This document shows, one piece after another, positions 1-11,960 of a stretch of 64,000 bases of DNA (positions are counted from its first letter, which is position 1; every line of letters begins with the position of its first letter). The DNA is from Isoetes taiwanensis (taxonomy: Eukaryota; Streptophyta; Lycopodiopsida; Isoetales; Isoetaceae). The position numbers were made by a program, and so were the translations under genes. The DNA lies in assembly GCA_021234155.1 (NCBI GenBank), contig JAJEKV010000032.1:9926099-9990098 (forward strand). The letters are read 5' to 3'. The notes under the pieces are model-generated. The model was not told the DNA's origin and did no database searches. It was given only the letters and a program-made list of their open reading frames with translations.

Positions 1-690
1 CTGAGTGCTTTAGCATGGATCGAACTGCATCCAAAATTGTCCTGTTCTTTCTTTCTGCTACTCCATTTTGCTGAGGTGTGTACCTGCAGGTTAGTTGTCT
101 TCTAATTCCATTTATCTTGCAATGTCTTTTGAACTTTCCTGAGAGAAATTCCCCTCCTCGATCTGACCTTACACATTTTATTTTTCTTCCAGTTTGTCTC
201 TCCATTTCCTGCTCAAATAACTTGTATGCTGCAAATGCTTGATCTTTATGCCTTAACAAATAGCATTTAGTTTTTCTTGAATGGTCATCTATAAATGTTA
301 TAAAGTATTTCTTACCTGTCATGCCTGTAACATTAATTGGACCACACAAATCAGTGTGTATTAGGTCTAAAATTCCACTGGCTCTTTTTGTTGATCTTTT
401 GAAAGTAAGTCTGGTGTGTTTTCCCAATAAGCATCCTTCACACAAGAAATGATCCCTTTGTTCTTCTCCTATTATCAGACCTTTCTTTATCATGTAATTT
501 ACATTGTTCATATGTGTATGGCTCGACCTTTCATGCCATTCTTTTGCTGTAACCAAGTTTACTTTACCTTCAACATTGGCTTTGTCAAGTGCAAATAAAT
601 TGCATACTCTTTTTGCCAAAAATTTTAATTCATTATTGAGGTAAATGTTGCAATGGTGTTTCTCAAAACACACTCTATATCCAAGGTCAA
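1..690 (-). pseudogene. Copia integrase, partial at window edge
   Basis: Minus-strand translation shows the GAG-pre-integrase zinc region (WHERSSHTHMNN, then CEGCLLGKHTR), followed by the catalytic core. The core has HTDLCGPI near the first Asp, FIDDHSRK, SDRGGEF at the second Asp, and TPQQNGVAERKNRT carrying the catalytic Glu near positions 10-80. The frame stays open to the window edge, so the C-terminal part and any RT lie outside. The enzyme would insert retrotransposon cDNA into chromosomes. It belongs to the same element as the gag-protease ORF just upstream in element orientation. Confidence 0.85.
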
Positions 691-817
691 CCAATTGGCT
701 AATAGAAATCAAGTTTCTGATTATAGAAGGCACACACAATACATTTTTCAGTTCAACTGGTTTCCCAGCCAAATCAAAGATCTCCAACATTCCAGCTTCT
801 TCAACTTGCTGTAATTT

Positions 818-1968
818 TCAATCTCCAAGTTGAATAAAGCTTGAGACTTTCTTTGTCTTGTTCTTGAGTTGATTTGCTTGTTTGATCACGCATCTCTCAG
901 CTCCTGAATCTAACACAAGCAAGTTATCATCATTTTTAGTCTCATTCATAATCAATGTGCTGAAGCTTTCTTTTCTTACCTCTTCATTTTCGTCCAACTT
1001 CTCCTTCTCTGAGTTGTCCACTTCTTTTGCCAAATTTACAGCTGATGTGTTTCTGCCTCTTCCTTTTCCTTTGTTAAAAAACTTGCCTCTTGTATTTCCC
1101 CTTGGATCTCCTCTTCCTCTCCCTTTAGCAAAATCCTTTGGACTTGAGCAATTTGCTGCTTGATGTCCCAGCCCATCACAGTTATAACATCTATTGTCCT
1201 TTCCCAACTTAGGACAATTGTATTTAAGATGACCATAAGTGTTACAATGATAGCATGGCCCTATCTTACCTTTTTCTGCTCTGATTTTTCCTTTGCCAGC
1301 AAACAGGATCTCAGAATGTTCTTCATATTCCCCTATTAGTTTCTTTTGTTCAAGTTCAGTTTTTACCATTAGTTCAACATCTTCCCTAGATTTAGCAATA
1401 TTCCTAACCAAGGTTGATAGCTGATCATAATCAGAAAAAGCCCTAGCAATGGACATCACTTAATGTTCATTTGTTATTGTCACACACCTGCTGCTTCCAG
1501 ATCTGCAATTAAGTTATCCAATCTTTGGAAAAAATCAGTTATGTCATCCTTCTCATGATATTTCAAATTTCTGAGTTCTCTATCAAGTACATCCAATTGT
1601 GATGATGTCTTGTTCTCATAAGTTTTGATTAAGTATTTCCAAATTGCTCTCGGTTGCATCCCTCTCACTTTCAATAAAATACTAGGACTCAATTTCACTG
1701 TGACAATACTTTTAGCTTCAATCAACTTGGCATTCATATTTGAGCTAGTTACCTCAACGTCCCCTGAGCTGGAACCTTCCTCTGCTGCACTGATAGTCAC
1801 AGCTGCAGTGCCACTGGTATCATTGTCCCCAGTGTCCTCTCCAACATAGGACCAAAGTCCCTCTACTTCCAAGATCTCCTTGATCTTTTCCTTCCACACC
1901 TGGAAGCCTCCTGTGCCTTTAAATATTTCCACTGCACTTAACAAAGATGCACCCAATCTAGTAGTCAT
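818..1968 (-). pseudogene. Copia gag and protease, broken between the two parts
   Basis: The likely start is the ATG at 1968 (MTTRLGASLL), just inside the primer binding site; an upstream in-frame Met would lie within the LTR. The first segment (to 1480) is the capsid-like gag domain with an acidic, Ser/Gly-rich insert. The second (1459-818) has two CX2CX4HX4C knuckles (CYHCNTYGHLKYNC and CYNCDGLGHQAANC), a basic Gly/Arg-rich linker, and the protease motif LLVLDSGAERCV. Between them I see a frameshift near 1485 and an in-frame TAA at 1460-1462. Gag would form the particle and the DSG protease would cut the polyprotein. Confidence 0.85.
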
Positions 1969-1976
1969 AATTGTCA

Positions 1977-1988
1977 GCTCTGATACCA
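1977..1988 (-). other. Primer binding site for initiator Met tRNA
   Basis: The minus strand reads TGGTATCAGAGC, the standard complement to the 3' end of plant initiator Met tRNA. It lies two bases inside the inner LTR border at 1991 and fixes the LTR edge and element orientation. Confidence 0.9.
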
Positions 1989-1990
1989 AA

Positions 1991-2657
1991 TGAGATAGAT
2001 TCAAGATCAATAGAATAATTTCATGAGAATTTATGACTAACTAGACAACATCTTATTCATGGTCAATCAAGTAATATAAGGAATACCACAAAATGCTTGA
2101 ATACCATTACATAGGCACTATTCATTTGGGATCTAACCCAATAACTGTAGCTTGTATACCCGATAGCACAAGCCTATTGTTACATCTTCATTCCGGATCG
2201 CTCCCCTTATCTTTGATTACAACTTCAATATATAGGGCCAGACCTCACCGAATGGTGCAGATCCGGCCGCCTAGCAGAATCCATAGCATCAGGTGATCGG
2301 TGCTTCGACTTCTTCGGCCGTTTCCATATTCAAACGATTTATTCCCACCATCGAGAACCTTAAGTTCCAAATTTATATTCAATGGTCTCATAACTATAAT
2401 TTATGTTCAATGGTCTTATAAAACTTTACCTTACCATTGAACTTGAGTCTTCCAGATACAATCGATCATGCAACCTCATGCACTTCACCATTCAAACTCA
2501 GGTTAATAAACCTTCATATCTATAATGCTTGCATCACACCTATGTTGTATAAACCATAGGTTAGAATTGTATCATTCCCTTTTTCTACTGATCTCTTTTG
2601 CCTTAATTCTTACTTCTCATGATATCAGATAATTTGAAAGAACCTATTTTTCTAACA
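1991..2657 (-). repeat. 5' LTR of the first copia element
   Basis: The inner edge is set by the primer binding site. In element orientation the LTR would begin TGTTAGAAAAATAGG at 2657 and end CTATCTCA at 1991, giving TG...CA ends and a length of 667 bp. The outer edge is inferred from the TGTTAG start only, since the partner LTR is outside the window. Confidence 0.6.
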
Positions 2658-2799
2658 GTCTATAGCTCATGAACTGTCCACATAAATCTTCACCTTAGAA
2701 AATGAGAGCTGCAAATCCTGAAACAAGTGAAGCAGCCAAATTTCTTGATTTCCAATAGAGAATGCCTTAAGCTTAACTTCTATGGTACTAAAACTGACT

Positions 2800-3600
2800 A
2801 TAGTTTACTTCTTAGAACTCAAATGAATAACACTTGTTCCAAGTAAAGAAACAAATCCTATAGTGGAACATCAAGACTCATAATCTGTATCAGCATGATC
2901 AGCATCTGTAAAGAAAAATATGTTTGGATTTTGCTGTTGAGAGTACTCAAGACCTCATACATTGTAGTCTTACGATAAGCAAGAATCGTTTTAGCAGCAA
3001 GCCGGTGACCTTGCTTAGGAGATTGCATAAATCAGCTGACTTGGCCAACAAATGCAATATCAGGCGGAGTAATGGTCACGTAAATCAGGGAACCAGCTAA
3101 CTGAGTGTATAAAGTAACATCGCAAGCAAAACCAGCAGGATCAAGTGTCAACTTATCACCCAGATCATAAGGATTTAGCATAGTTTTGCATTTCTCCATA
3201 TAAAACTTCAATAGATCCTTTATATATTTGACTGAGTAAGATGAATAGAAGTAGGAAGGTGCTATACAAAAATGAAGAAATCGTAAATCTGTAATTTCAA
3301 AGGGTGTACTTAGTTGTTGCTTCTTTGAGAAATAAGACCACTAGCATCCTTTGTAATAATAATATGATCAATATAGAGAGTAATGTATATGTCTTCGACT
3401 TTAAAATAGTGGCCAGGATTTGCTCGAGATCTCTGAAAACCATGTTGTAGCAGAAAAATATTGATTTTCTCATGCCAACATCTAGGTGTTTGCTTCAACT
3501 CGTAAATACTCCGTTTGAGTTGACATACAAAATCTTCTTTGCCTTTGAGAACAATCCATATAAATTTACTCCTTGAGTTCACCATTCAAAAAAGCACTCT
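2800..3600 (-). pseudogene. Copia reverse transcriptase remnant
   Basis: The best segment is 3310-3585, with CQLKRSIYELKQTPRCWHEK followed by a hydrophobic stretch and YIDHIII where copia RTs normally have YVDDMLI. The catalytic Asp-Asp pair is therefore reduced to Asp-His in this copy. Frames shift and stop on both sides. It would have copied the element RNA into DNA but is clearly dead. Confidence 0.75.
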
Positions 3601-4049
3601 TGAAATCCATCCGCCAAATTGCCAACCTTTATTAGCTGCTAAAGCTATGACAACTCGAATAGTAGACATCCTTGCAACATGAGCAAACACTTCTATATAA
3701 CCATATCTGTACTTCTGAGTGTAACATTTGGCTACTAACCGTGCTTTTACTTGCCAACAGAACCATCCAAATTAAATTTAGTATGAAAGACCCATTTATT
3801 TCCAAATACATTCATTTTTGGTGGCCTTGGTTCCATGTTCCCTATTCATGAGCATTAAATATTTTGCTTGCATAGTCTCTCACCACTGTTGATGCTTGCT
3901 GGCTTCTTTAAAAGTTTGTAGGTCTTGATGGAATTTCTCCATTCGAATTGCAGAATAAGCCAAAGTTCCAAATACCCAGAAATGACCAACCTATGGTTTC
4001 TTTCTTTAAAAAATACTTGAATTGGAGTCACATTGGGTACAATAGAAGT

Positions 4050-4848
4050 AGGTGGTCAATTGGCCAAATATACAGTAGTATTAAAAGCTTCACCCCAAAA
4101 TCATAAATTTAGATGTTTATGAGCAAGCATAGAATGAACCAAATTTTGGAGAGACCGATGCTTATGCTCAGCAACTCCGTTTTGAGAATGAGCAAAAGGA
4201 ACAACCCATTGTCTATGGATACCATGAAAGCTGTCTATGGATAACGTGAAACTTGCACTAATCATTAAACTCATAGTTAACATATTCTATACCATTATCT
4301 GTTCTCAAAGATTTAACACATAATCCAATATGTTTTTCTATAAAAACATGAAACTGCTGAAAATAATTGTAACACTTGATTCTTATGATGAAGACAAAAT
4401 ATACAAGTGTACCGAGAAAAATCATCCACAATGATAAAAAAAAAAAATATCAAGTTCCTCCAATAGATCGAATAGGCATATAGCATAAATCTGAGTGTAA
4501 CAGCTCAAAAGATTGTTGAGCTCGTTCACCAATATCAGAACATGGAGCTTGAGTTTGTTTGCCAAGATGACATGCTTTACACTCAAGAGACTTGGACTGC
4601 AAACTAGGCAAGCCCTCAACCAAAGAAAGCCTGGACAACTCTCCAAGTGCACGTCCTCCTATGTGTCCATAATTGTGATGCCAAAGAGATTTTGGAGAAG
4701 AAGCTATGGGAATGAAGTTTGTGGCTAATGAGACTAATTGTGCATCAACAACAATATAAAGACCAACCATATTAAGATGGCATTTTAGAACAACATGAAG
4801 CTGATTTAGAGAAAGAAATCGAAATAGACTAATCTTGGTAAGAAACAT
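4050..4848 (-). pseudogene. Copia integrase remnant
   Basis: The segment at 4450-4848 carries the zinc-binding region (HYGHIGGRALGEL, then CKACHLGKQTQAP) and LHSDLCYMPI near the first catalytic Asp. The segment at 4101-4283 carries HSQNGVAEHKHRSLQN with the catalytic Glu. The pieces are in different frames with stops between them. Confidence 0.75.
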
Positions 4849-4977
4849 TTTCTGCTGCCCAGTCTCAGTGGATCATGATTATCCTCTGAGACTTTATTCT
4901 TGCCTCTGCATTTGTATTTTGCTTTTGGCTTGGCGTTTCAATAAAGTTTGTCGTCCTTCCAAAAAAAAAAAAAAAAA
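4848..4977 (+). mobile_element. Short poly(A)-ended retroposon (SINE or truncated LINE)
   Basis: A ~130-bp segment ends in AATAAAGTTTGTCG and then a run of about 17 A at 4961-4977. It contains GTCTCAGTGGATCATGATTA, similar to the 3' ends of the LINEs at 8.3, 18.8 and 21.7 kb. It sits between the integrase and gag remnants of the second copia element. No target duplication was identified. Confidence 0.5.
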
Positions 4978-4989
4978 TTTAGTATGACC

Positions 4990-6245
4990 TTGCAAATCAA
5001 ACTACGAGACAGAAAACAAATCTGTACGTAAATCAGGAAGATATGAAACATTATTAACTTCCACAATATCATTGGAGATTTTAATATGTAACTCACCTTT
5101 CATTTTGGACTGACATACATTACCATTACCCTTGTGAATCTCATGTAAGAAGCTTGGTAGCTCCAAAATCCATCATACAAAGAGAGTGAACTGATTGAGA
5201 AGATCCCTGAATTGCAACATATAAGAATTCAAGAAACTCAAAACTAGTCTCCATGGAAAAAGTAAAATATTCATAGTCTTGCTTCTAAATTGTTGAATAA
5301 AATAAAATAAGGCCGAGAAAGATTTCTTAGCACCACACTTATCATTGTACTTGATCGCATTCTAGTGGTTCAATATATTCTTATATTCTTCAAAAAAAAA
5401 AGGGCCGAGGAAGATCTTTAAAAGAGGTAGTAATTGCCATATTCATATATTCATTAGAAAATAGAGGAGACAAGACTGTTGCTCTAGTAACAGCTCGAAT
5501 TGCAATAGAAGAAGTAGAAGTTTGATTTTATTGAGTTTTCTTAAGCCATCTTTCGAAATCGGGACATTAATTGCGATAATGCCCCTTCAGACCACAAGCA
5601 TAACAAGTAAATTGAGACTTATCTTTCTTCATTTTAGACTTTTCCTCCGGCTGTTTTCCTTTAGTAGCAGACATAGCAAGATTAAGTCGAGCATATTAAG
5701 CTGAGTTTGTTGTACCTTACGAGCTTGCTCCAATTCTTCTTGAACCAAGAGATCCTACACTTCATGGAATGTCCACTTTACCCTTTTCTGTGAGCAAGTC
5801 TTAATTGAACCAGTGATATGAGAAAATTTATCTCCACTACCACGAAGAACAAGAACAATCAAATTTTGCTCATTAATTTCACCTCCCGCACCTATCAAAT
5901 CTTCTTTAAGTGTCTTCAACTTAGAGAGATAAGCTTGAACACCCTCACATGAATCCAAGGTTAATTGCTCCATCTATTCTTTCACTAAAGATTCTCCCAA
6001 ACTTCTTTAAAAAATTTACAAGGCCTGAGCTGTCTCTTAATAGCAAGTTCTACAAGAGCTTTAAGATGATCTAATGCCTCATCATCTTCCTCTGGTTTAA
6101 CGTCGGCATCCTAATCTGTCTTATTAAGCACCTTCTTGAGATGAATTAATTCAAGATAAAAATTCAAAAAAATCTTTCTATGTTTGATAATTAGTGCCAT
6201 CAAGAATTGGATTAGATGCAAGCTTCCAGGATCAACATCTCCCAT
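4990..6245 (-). pseudogene. Copia gag remnant
   Basis: The clearest piece is 5755-5973, a gag segment (VQAYLSKLKTLKEDLIGAGG, then LVLRGSGDKF) typical of copia UBN2-type gag proteins. A cysteine-rich knuckle-like stretch follows near 5570-5610. A possible start, MGDVDPGS, lies near 6245. Many stops interrupt it. Confidence 0.55.
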
Positions 6246-6563
6246 TATTTATGATCAAGAGATTTCTCCTAAGATGCAGTAATAGACCCGTAATTTAAAC
6301 AACCATGTGAAGAAATCTTGAATCAAGATTCCACCCTTGGCTCTGCACTGGTTTACTTCCTTGCCACTTCTTTGCCAATCACCGAAATCCCTTTCGAATA
6401 TGATGCAATCTTGCTAGAAATGACCTCAATAGACTGGTAGAACCATTCCAATATAGATTTGTGAAATATTCGAAGAATTTTGACACAGAAAAAAAGACCT
6501 GACTAGGTGCCCCTAGGAAAAAGATTTTACTAGGTGCCTCTTCAACGTATTCACTATGAACGA

Positions 6564-6574
6564 TTCTGATACCA
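6564..6574 (-). other. Primer binding site of the second copia element
   Basis: The minus strand reads TGGTATCAGAA, matching the first ten bases of the usual Met-tRNA site. It lies upstream of the gag remnant in element orientation. Confidence 0.6.
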
Positions 6575-6579
6575 TTTTA

Positions 6580-6945
6580 TGGATTGAGAAATCATAGGAA
6601 AAGTTTAAATGCGCCAAATATGGACCCTTCATTATTTAGAAAAAACTTGATCAAAAGAGTTGTAACAGAAAGGTGACTAAATAGTCATATGCTGACATGG
6701 CACATGCATGACGTGACACGTAGCATGTTAGAGAACAATTCCTTATTCTTAACAAATATAAAGGCAACTATCAAAAGGAAGGAAATGAATTTCTAATATT
6801 ATTGTATTTAAGCTTATTTAACCTTTAAAAGGCACTTTGCCTATTCAAAGGTTATACAAGAAATTTATCGCGACAGCCTTGGCCGCCACGTGCATTTCTT
6901 TGGTTCCAAACTTGCGCAACAGGGAATCACTACTAATGTCTAACA
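6580..6945 (-). repeat. Possible LTR of the second copia element
   Basis: The segment starts TGGATTGAG five bases outside the primer site and ends TCTAACA, so in element orientation it would start TGTTAGA like the first element. The outer boundary is a guess. It contains the 46-bp hairpin at 6857-6902. Confidence 0.35.
6857..6902. repeat. Imperfect hairpin, copy 1
   Basis: The stretch begins CAAGAAATTTATCGCG and ends GCATTTCTTTG, giving near-inverted arms around a GGCC-rich centre. A homologous hairpin in the opposite orientation is at 43,810-43,856. Its origin is unknown; it may be part of a transposon or LTR. Confidence 0.5.
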
Positions 6946-8240
6946 TTTGATAAATTCTTGAATTAAATTTTCATGCATTGTCTCTATTCCCTTTTTCTTT
7001 GTTGTTACTTTATCTAAAAAGAAAATGCTATTATGTAGTTGTCTCTTATCCCCTCTTTCTTTCTTCTTACCTTGTCTAAAAAGAAAATGCTATTATGTAG
7101 ACCTCAAATTTGTGGAGGGGTTTGTAGGCAGCCAGAAGTTGTGGTAAAACTATAAAGATGGAATATTTGTAATGTGTTTATTTCATAGACGTAAATTGAA
7201 AAAATCTTGCCCTTGATTGAAAAAATAAATATAGGATTAGATAAAAGAGATTGCATAAGCTTAGATCATTAACTAGCCTGAGAGTTCGGCAAGCAGAAGA
7301 AACATGGCAAATAGAGGCAAACAGAGACCACCAAGGCAATGAGGGCAGCATGAGATCCACATTTTTAGGGCCAAACATGAGCCCAACATGACAAATTTGG
7401 CCCTGCGCGAGGATTTGCAGGGCCCGACTGCTTGTAACAAGAGGTTTTTGGAGCTTGGCCATTGTGGCAGAGTTTAGTGATCGGATTATCGAGAGATGGT
7501 GCAACAGATTGTTTCAACAAAGGATTTACTAAAAATAGACGAAGAACACATGAAATTCTTGCAAGTTTGGAAGTCCAGAACCATGTTAGATTCATCACAA
7601 AACTCGTTGATGATTCAACAAAATCTTTTTGATGCGAATAAAGTGCAAACACAAAGAACCAGAGCTCCAAATCAAATTCCTTGGTTTCACAAAGTCTGCC
7701 AGACTTGGATCAATCTAAATCTCAAGCCAAATATTTGATTTGCAGAAGGATTTTTGCCAAAGAGATTCCTTAATTAGGTTGTTGAGAAAATGGGTTCATA
7801 TGATCCACACAACTTTATGCTGCAGTGGCAAGGCTGAAACAAAATTCTCTATGTAGCCCATCTTCTATAAAAAAGCGGAAGGTTGTGGGTCATCTCTTCA
7901 TGCTACCTCTAGGAAAATGGTTATGGCTAGACTGCCAGAACTAAAAAGGGAGTCAATCTCATTTCATCAGACTGCCTATAGCCTTCCAGATAGATCAGAT
8001 CCACTCCAGATGCAAAGATGTAAGATTCTAAGGCTTCAAATGAGAACTTTAAGATACAGTTTTTGCCGCAAGACAGGACGAGATCAATGTCCTAGTGATC
8101 TATAAAACGATGACTCTGAATCGCTTGATGACTCAACATCCGAATGCAATTCTCATACACATAGCATTTCTAAGAAGGAAGTAATTTTTTGGTTTATGCG
8201 TTAAACAGTTGGCAGGACTTTGAGATGCACTAAAATATAT
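6946..8240. other. No recognised gene
   Basis: Short ORFs here (for example at 7496-7738 and 7365-7670) show no family motifs. A near-duplicate stretch of about 45 bp (the AAAAAGAAAATGCTATTATGTAG type) occurs at about 7015 and 7075. Confidence 0.6.
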
Positions 8241-8245
8241 GATAA

Positions 8246-8998
8246 GAATAGAATAGAATAGAATAGAGTTTTTATTATCCATGGAGACCAATTGAACTAT
8301 AGGACCTAAACAGGAGATGCATCAAACATATTACTGTCCGGGTTAAAAAATCGTGACAGGAATAGGTTTGCTGTCAAACTGTAAAAATACAAATACAAAT
8401 AGAGACAGAAATATGTACATGTATCACGTAAGTGCCCGAGGAGCTGATCTCGGCGATGTATGATCTCTTGAATGTATGAGCCCAACCTCCATACCGAGCT
8501 CGTGCTCAACATCTCATGCAGGGGCTGGCCAGGACGAACCAGCTCAGCATAGCGTATCCGAATGTCATCATATGCCGGACAACTCTGAAGGGTGTGGCAT
8601 TCGTCTTCCACAGCTCCAACCTAGCAGCGTTGACAAAGCCTCTCCTGATGCAGCTCCCCAACCCATCTTCCTGTCTCAATCCGGAGATGGTGTGCACCTG
8701 TGCGGATACAGACAATGGATCTTCATTTTTTCATGGGTAGATGAGTGTGCATGTAGCATTGCGGGCCCTGCTCCAACATAGGATTTATGTGGCATTGATA
8801 ATGTGTCGTCTTGACCTGTTTAAGGGTGCTAGCATCCCATAGCTTACTGAGAAAGCATGCGTCAAGGTACTGTCTGAGGCTGCGATGATCTACCTCCATT
8901 CGCACTTGGATGCACCTGTGCTCCTGCACATTCCATCTGTCCAGCCACTGAGCTCTCTTTTCCCGCTAGCAGGCATTGAGGCTTTTAGGCGTTGTTGT
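8246..8998 (-). mobile_element. LINE 3' fragment with TCTATTC-type tail
   Basis: Minus-strand reading gives the C-terminal end of a LINE reverse transcriptase: LSKLWDASTL, GPQCYMHTHLPM, then an ETGRW-type region and EDECHTLQSCPAYDDIRIRY, a Cys/His cluster typical of these plant LINEs. It is followed by AACCCGGACAGTAATATGTT, TTGGTCTCCATGG and short ATTCT repeats at 8246-8272 that form the tail. Frames are broken. It is close to the oppositely oriented LINE at 10.07-11.64 kb. Confidence 0.8.
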
Positions 8999-9003
8999 TG
9001 CAG

Positions 9004-10030
9004 TCACAACAAGCTCAAATAGTTTATGCCGGCAGGCATGTTAGTTGCATAAACATGCATATGAAAAAGGATAAGGGATAATAAATGGATAGAAGCAAAG
9101 TTAAAGCGAATCTGCTGGCATCTAGAAACTTTAGTCATTACTCCAACATGCGCAGTCTTAGCATTATAGAAAGATTTCAATAAAACAGAAGACTTTTTAT
9201 CTACTTCAAGGCCATATTTCTTCATAATATGGTAAGGCATGATGTTTAGTAGAGATCCACCATCCAGCAATATATAAGAGAATGTGTAGCCTCCCAAAGC
9301 AGCTAACACATGAATGCTTCAAGATTTTCTTCATTTTGGGCTAATACAAGGTTAGTTGCATCTTTAGAATTAAGACAAGCCAATGATTCATCACATGAAG
9401 TCCATTGTAGCAACTCTTCCTATAACTAGAAGCAATCTTTAACAAGGTAAAAAAACTCCACATTTACCTTAGAGTTTTTCAGCAAGACATCCATCTCATC
9501 AACGTCTGATCTTTCTTGGCATATTTCTGATGAGGGGGTCAAGCTATTACCTGAGGAGAAGCTTCCACGACAGGTGTTACTGGTGGCATTGATGTCTTAG
9601 GAACTCTTGCAATGTTGCCACTTGATTCAGCTTGTTTGTTGGTCTCATGGATGCTCTTGATTTGTACCACCATAATCTTCTCGTGGCAACTTCTGTGGCC
9701 TGTATAAAATTTATAGAAGCAAATCTTACAGAAAAACTTGGTTCTAACTTCTTTTCCCTCTCTTGTTTAGCAAAGCATTCTTTAATTGCACACTTGACTT
9801 CAGTATGACCGGTTTCTTTACAAAAGGTACAATAGGGGCATTCTCTATCAAAGTAGCCTTTCTTATTACATCTAAAATACATTCTATAAAAGCAAATATG
9901 GATATGTGTTCTTACCATAATGGATGTAATCTGGATGGACTCTACCTCTTTTGGATGCTTTCAGTTCCACAAGTTGCTTAGTGACCTCTGCGACAAGTCT
10001 ACGTTAACCTCTAAATTTTGGGAATTAGCC
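9004..10030 (-). pseudogene. Ty3/gypsy nucleocapsid and protease fragment (Tat-like)
   Basis: The segment at 9577-9918 has a zinc knuckle (CNKKGYFDRECPYC) and a second one (CTFCKETGHTEVKC). The segment at 9004-9309 has the protease core YILLDGGSLLNIMPYHIMKK. Both match the arrangement in the large gypsy element at 23-35 kb, whose protease reads VLLDGGSSLNVMPYHVM, so this is a fragment of a related family. It lies between two LINE fragments, and no LTRs were seen. Confidence 0.8.
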
Positions 10031-10069
10031 GCCTCTTCCTCCGAACTCTGGTTGAAGACAGCAGGAACC

Positions 10070-11640
10070 ACCATCAGGATCTATATTGTTGTTTCATGGA
10101 TTTTGCGAAGGCATTTGACACTGTGCCTCGGGAAAAACTATGGGCAAGATTGCGACAGCTGGGGGTTCCTGTAGATTTGTAGAATGCAGTGTACAGGCTA
10201 TATGAAAGATGCTTGGGTCAGTTGCAGCCGACAAGCCAACCATTTGATAGTAGTATCGGGGTTCGTTAGGGATGCCCTCTCTCTCCAACATTGTTTGGGC
10301 TTTACATTGATCAATTGGAGAGCTGGCTTGCTGATAATGAGGGTGACGGAGCTCACCTTCTGCACCAGATCATCAGGCAGTTAATATATGCTGATGATGT
10401 GGACCTTCCAGTACACGCTAGCAGACATGCAACGACATCTCGATGCCATGGACACAATCTACCAAGCGACTGATATGCATGTCAACCTGGCCAAGACTAA
10501 GGTGGTTCTCATATCATCCTCACGTCAGCCGAGGATCCCCTCCTTCAGTTACGGAGGGCAGAATGTGGAAGTGGCATCCACATACAAATATTTGAGAGTG
10601 GAGTTTCCTTCTACTATGCATTGGGACACATCCATACGGCTACGAGTGATGGCGGGCTGGAAGGCACTATATACAATGCAAAACAACAGTCATAAAGCAG
10701 AGTTGTATGATTGGACCCATCAGTCACACCTGTTCAAAGACTTAGTGGAGCCTGCCCTTTTATACGGGTTGAAGTATGGGGCCTAGTAGTATCCCTCGCT
10801 ACATGGAATGACTTGGAGCAGGTGCAGAAAGCCTTCTTGGTACGAGCACTAGGGGTGAAATCCACAGTCCCATATCAAATTCTACTGCAGGAGACGGGAT
10901 TCTTGCCTCTTCAGAAGGCGGCCGTTGATCGCCACATTGTCTATTTTCAGAAGGTGATCAACATGGACGATGCTCGTCTCCCTAACCTAGCTTATATCAT
11001 GGCAATGGGGCCGCAGTGTCTCAAGGTCTGCTGGAGGGAAAAGAGAGCTCAATGGTTGGCTAGATGGAATGTGCAGGAGCACAGGTGCATACATGTGCAA
11101 ACAGAGGCAGATCGCCATAGCTTGAGGCAATATCTTGACACTTGCTTCCTCAGCAAGCTTTAGGATGCCAGTGTCCTTGAACAGGTCAAGATAGCACACT
11201 ACCAGCGCCACATAAATCCCACATTGGAACGAGGCCCACAATGCTACATGCGTACCCACTTGCCTATGAAAAGGCGCAGACTCATTGCCTCCATTCGCAC
11301 AGGGGCACACCATCTTCGAATTGAGACGGGCAGATGGATTGGTGAGCCATGCCAAGACAGGCTCTGTCAATGCTGCCAAATGGGAGTCATTGAGGATGAA
11401 TCTCATACCTTTCAAAGCTGCCCAGCATATGATCAAATCCGGATGTGCTATGTTGAGTTGGTCAGACCTGGCCAACCGCTACATGTGACATTGAGCACGG
11501 CTTTTGTACGGGTGCTGGGATCATACCTTCAGGGGGTTATAGACATGCGAGATCAGCTATGTCCTCGGACACACACTTGACATATATCCTTATATTTATA
11601 CAATTATATAGAGGTCTGGATCATGGTGTAGAGATTGATC
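10070..11640 (+). pseudogene. LINE reverse transcriptase, 5'-truncated and decayed
   Basis: RT motif A (MDFAKAFDTVPREKLW) lies near 10,095-10,145, motif B (GCPLSPTLFGLYIDQLE) near 10,270-10,325, and motif C (LIYADDV) near 10,381-10,401. The thumb and connection follow (HVNLAKTKVVLISS, then YKYLRVEF), and finally the Cys/His end domain at 11,224-11,580 (HLRIETGRW, CQCCQMGVIEDESHTFQSC). At least four frame changes or stops occur, including a TAG after LSKL at 11,161. The endonuclease and ORF1 are missing. It would have copied its own mRNA at the insertion site. Confidence 0.85.
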
Positions 11641-11960
11641 TCGGCCGTCCATCTCTGGGATGGACGGCCCAGACGGTGCCACCTCGTAACACCCCAAGCA
11701 TCCCCCCTTATTTGGGGCTTTTAATCTGGGCCCTCGAAATTGGGGCATTTTATCTAGACCGTCGATTAAAATTATTTGGGGCTTTTCGTATGGGCCTTCG
11801 GATTAAAAGGGAAGGTCAAATCTTGGCCGTCAATTTTGGATAGGTAGTTGCAAGGAAGGTGATAGAACTGGGGCTTTTAATCCAAATCATTGGAATTGGG
11901 GCTTCTAATCTCTTCCCTTGATTTAAAAGTCAAGGAAATTTAATGTCCACCTTCATGAGG
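11640..11960. repeat. Degenerate GGGGCTTTTAATC repeats and a hairpin
   Basis: Four to five copies of a TTGGGGCTTTTAATC-like phrase occur between 11,700 and 11,915. A hairpin (CCGTCCATC facing GGATGGACGG) lies near 11,645-11,668. No coding content was recognised. Confidence 0.5.

Larger units (their letters stand above)
1..2657 (-). mobile_element. Ty1/copia LTR retrotransposon, left part outside the window
   Basis: Reading on the minus strand, from high to low coordinates, the order is LTR, primer binding site, gag with two zinc knuckles, aspartic protease, and integrase running off the left edge. Protease directly followed by integrase, with RT expected beyond, is the copia order. Only the 5' half is visible. 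The coding part is interrupted (see the gag-protease entry), so this copy is probably inactive. Confidence 0.9.
2658..6945 (-). mobile_element. Second, strongly decayed Ty1/copia element
   Basis: In element orientation (high to low) there is a probable LTR, a Met-tRNA primer site, gag, integrase and RT remnants, in copia order. Every domain is broken by stops and frameshifts, unlike the first element. The integrase region is separated from gag by a short poly(A)-ended insertion. No downstream LTR was recognised before the first element's LTR at 2657, so the left end is uncertain. Confidence 0.75.

Noticed and set aside
10711-11163. Separate 150-codon protein overlapping the LINE
   Set aside because: It is the LINE RT C-terminal region in a shifted frame.
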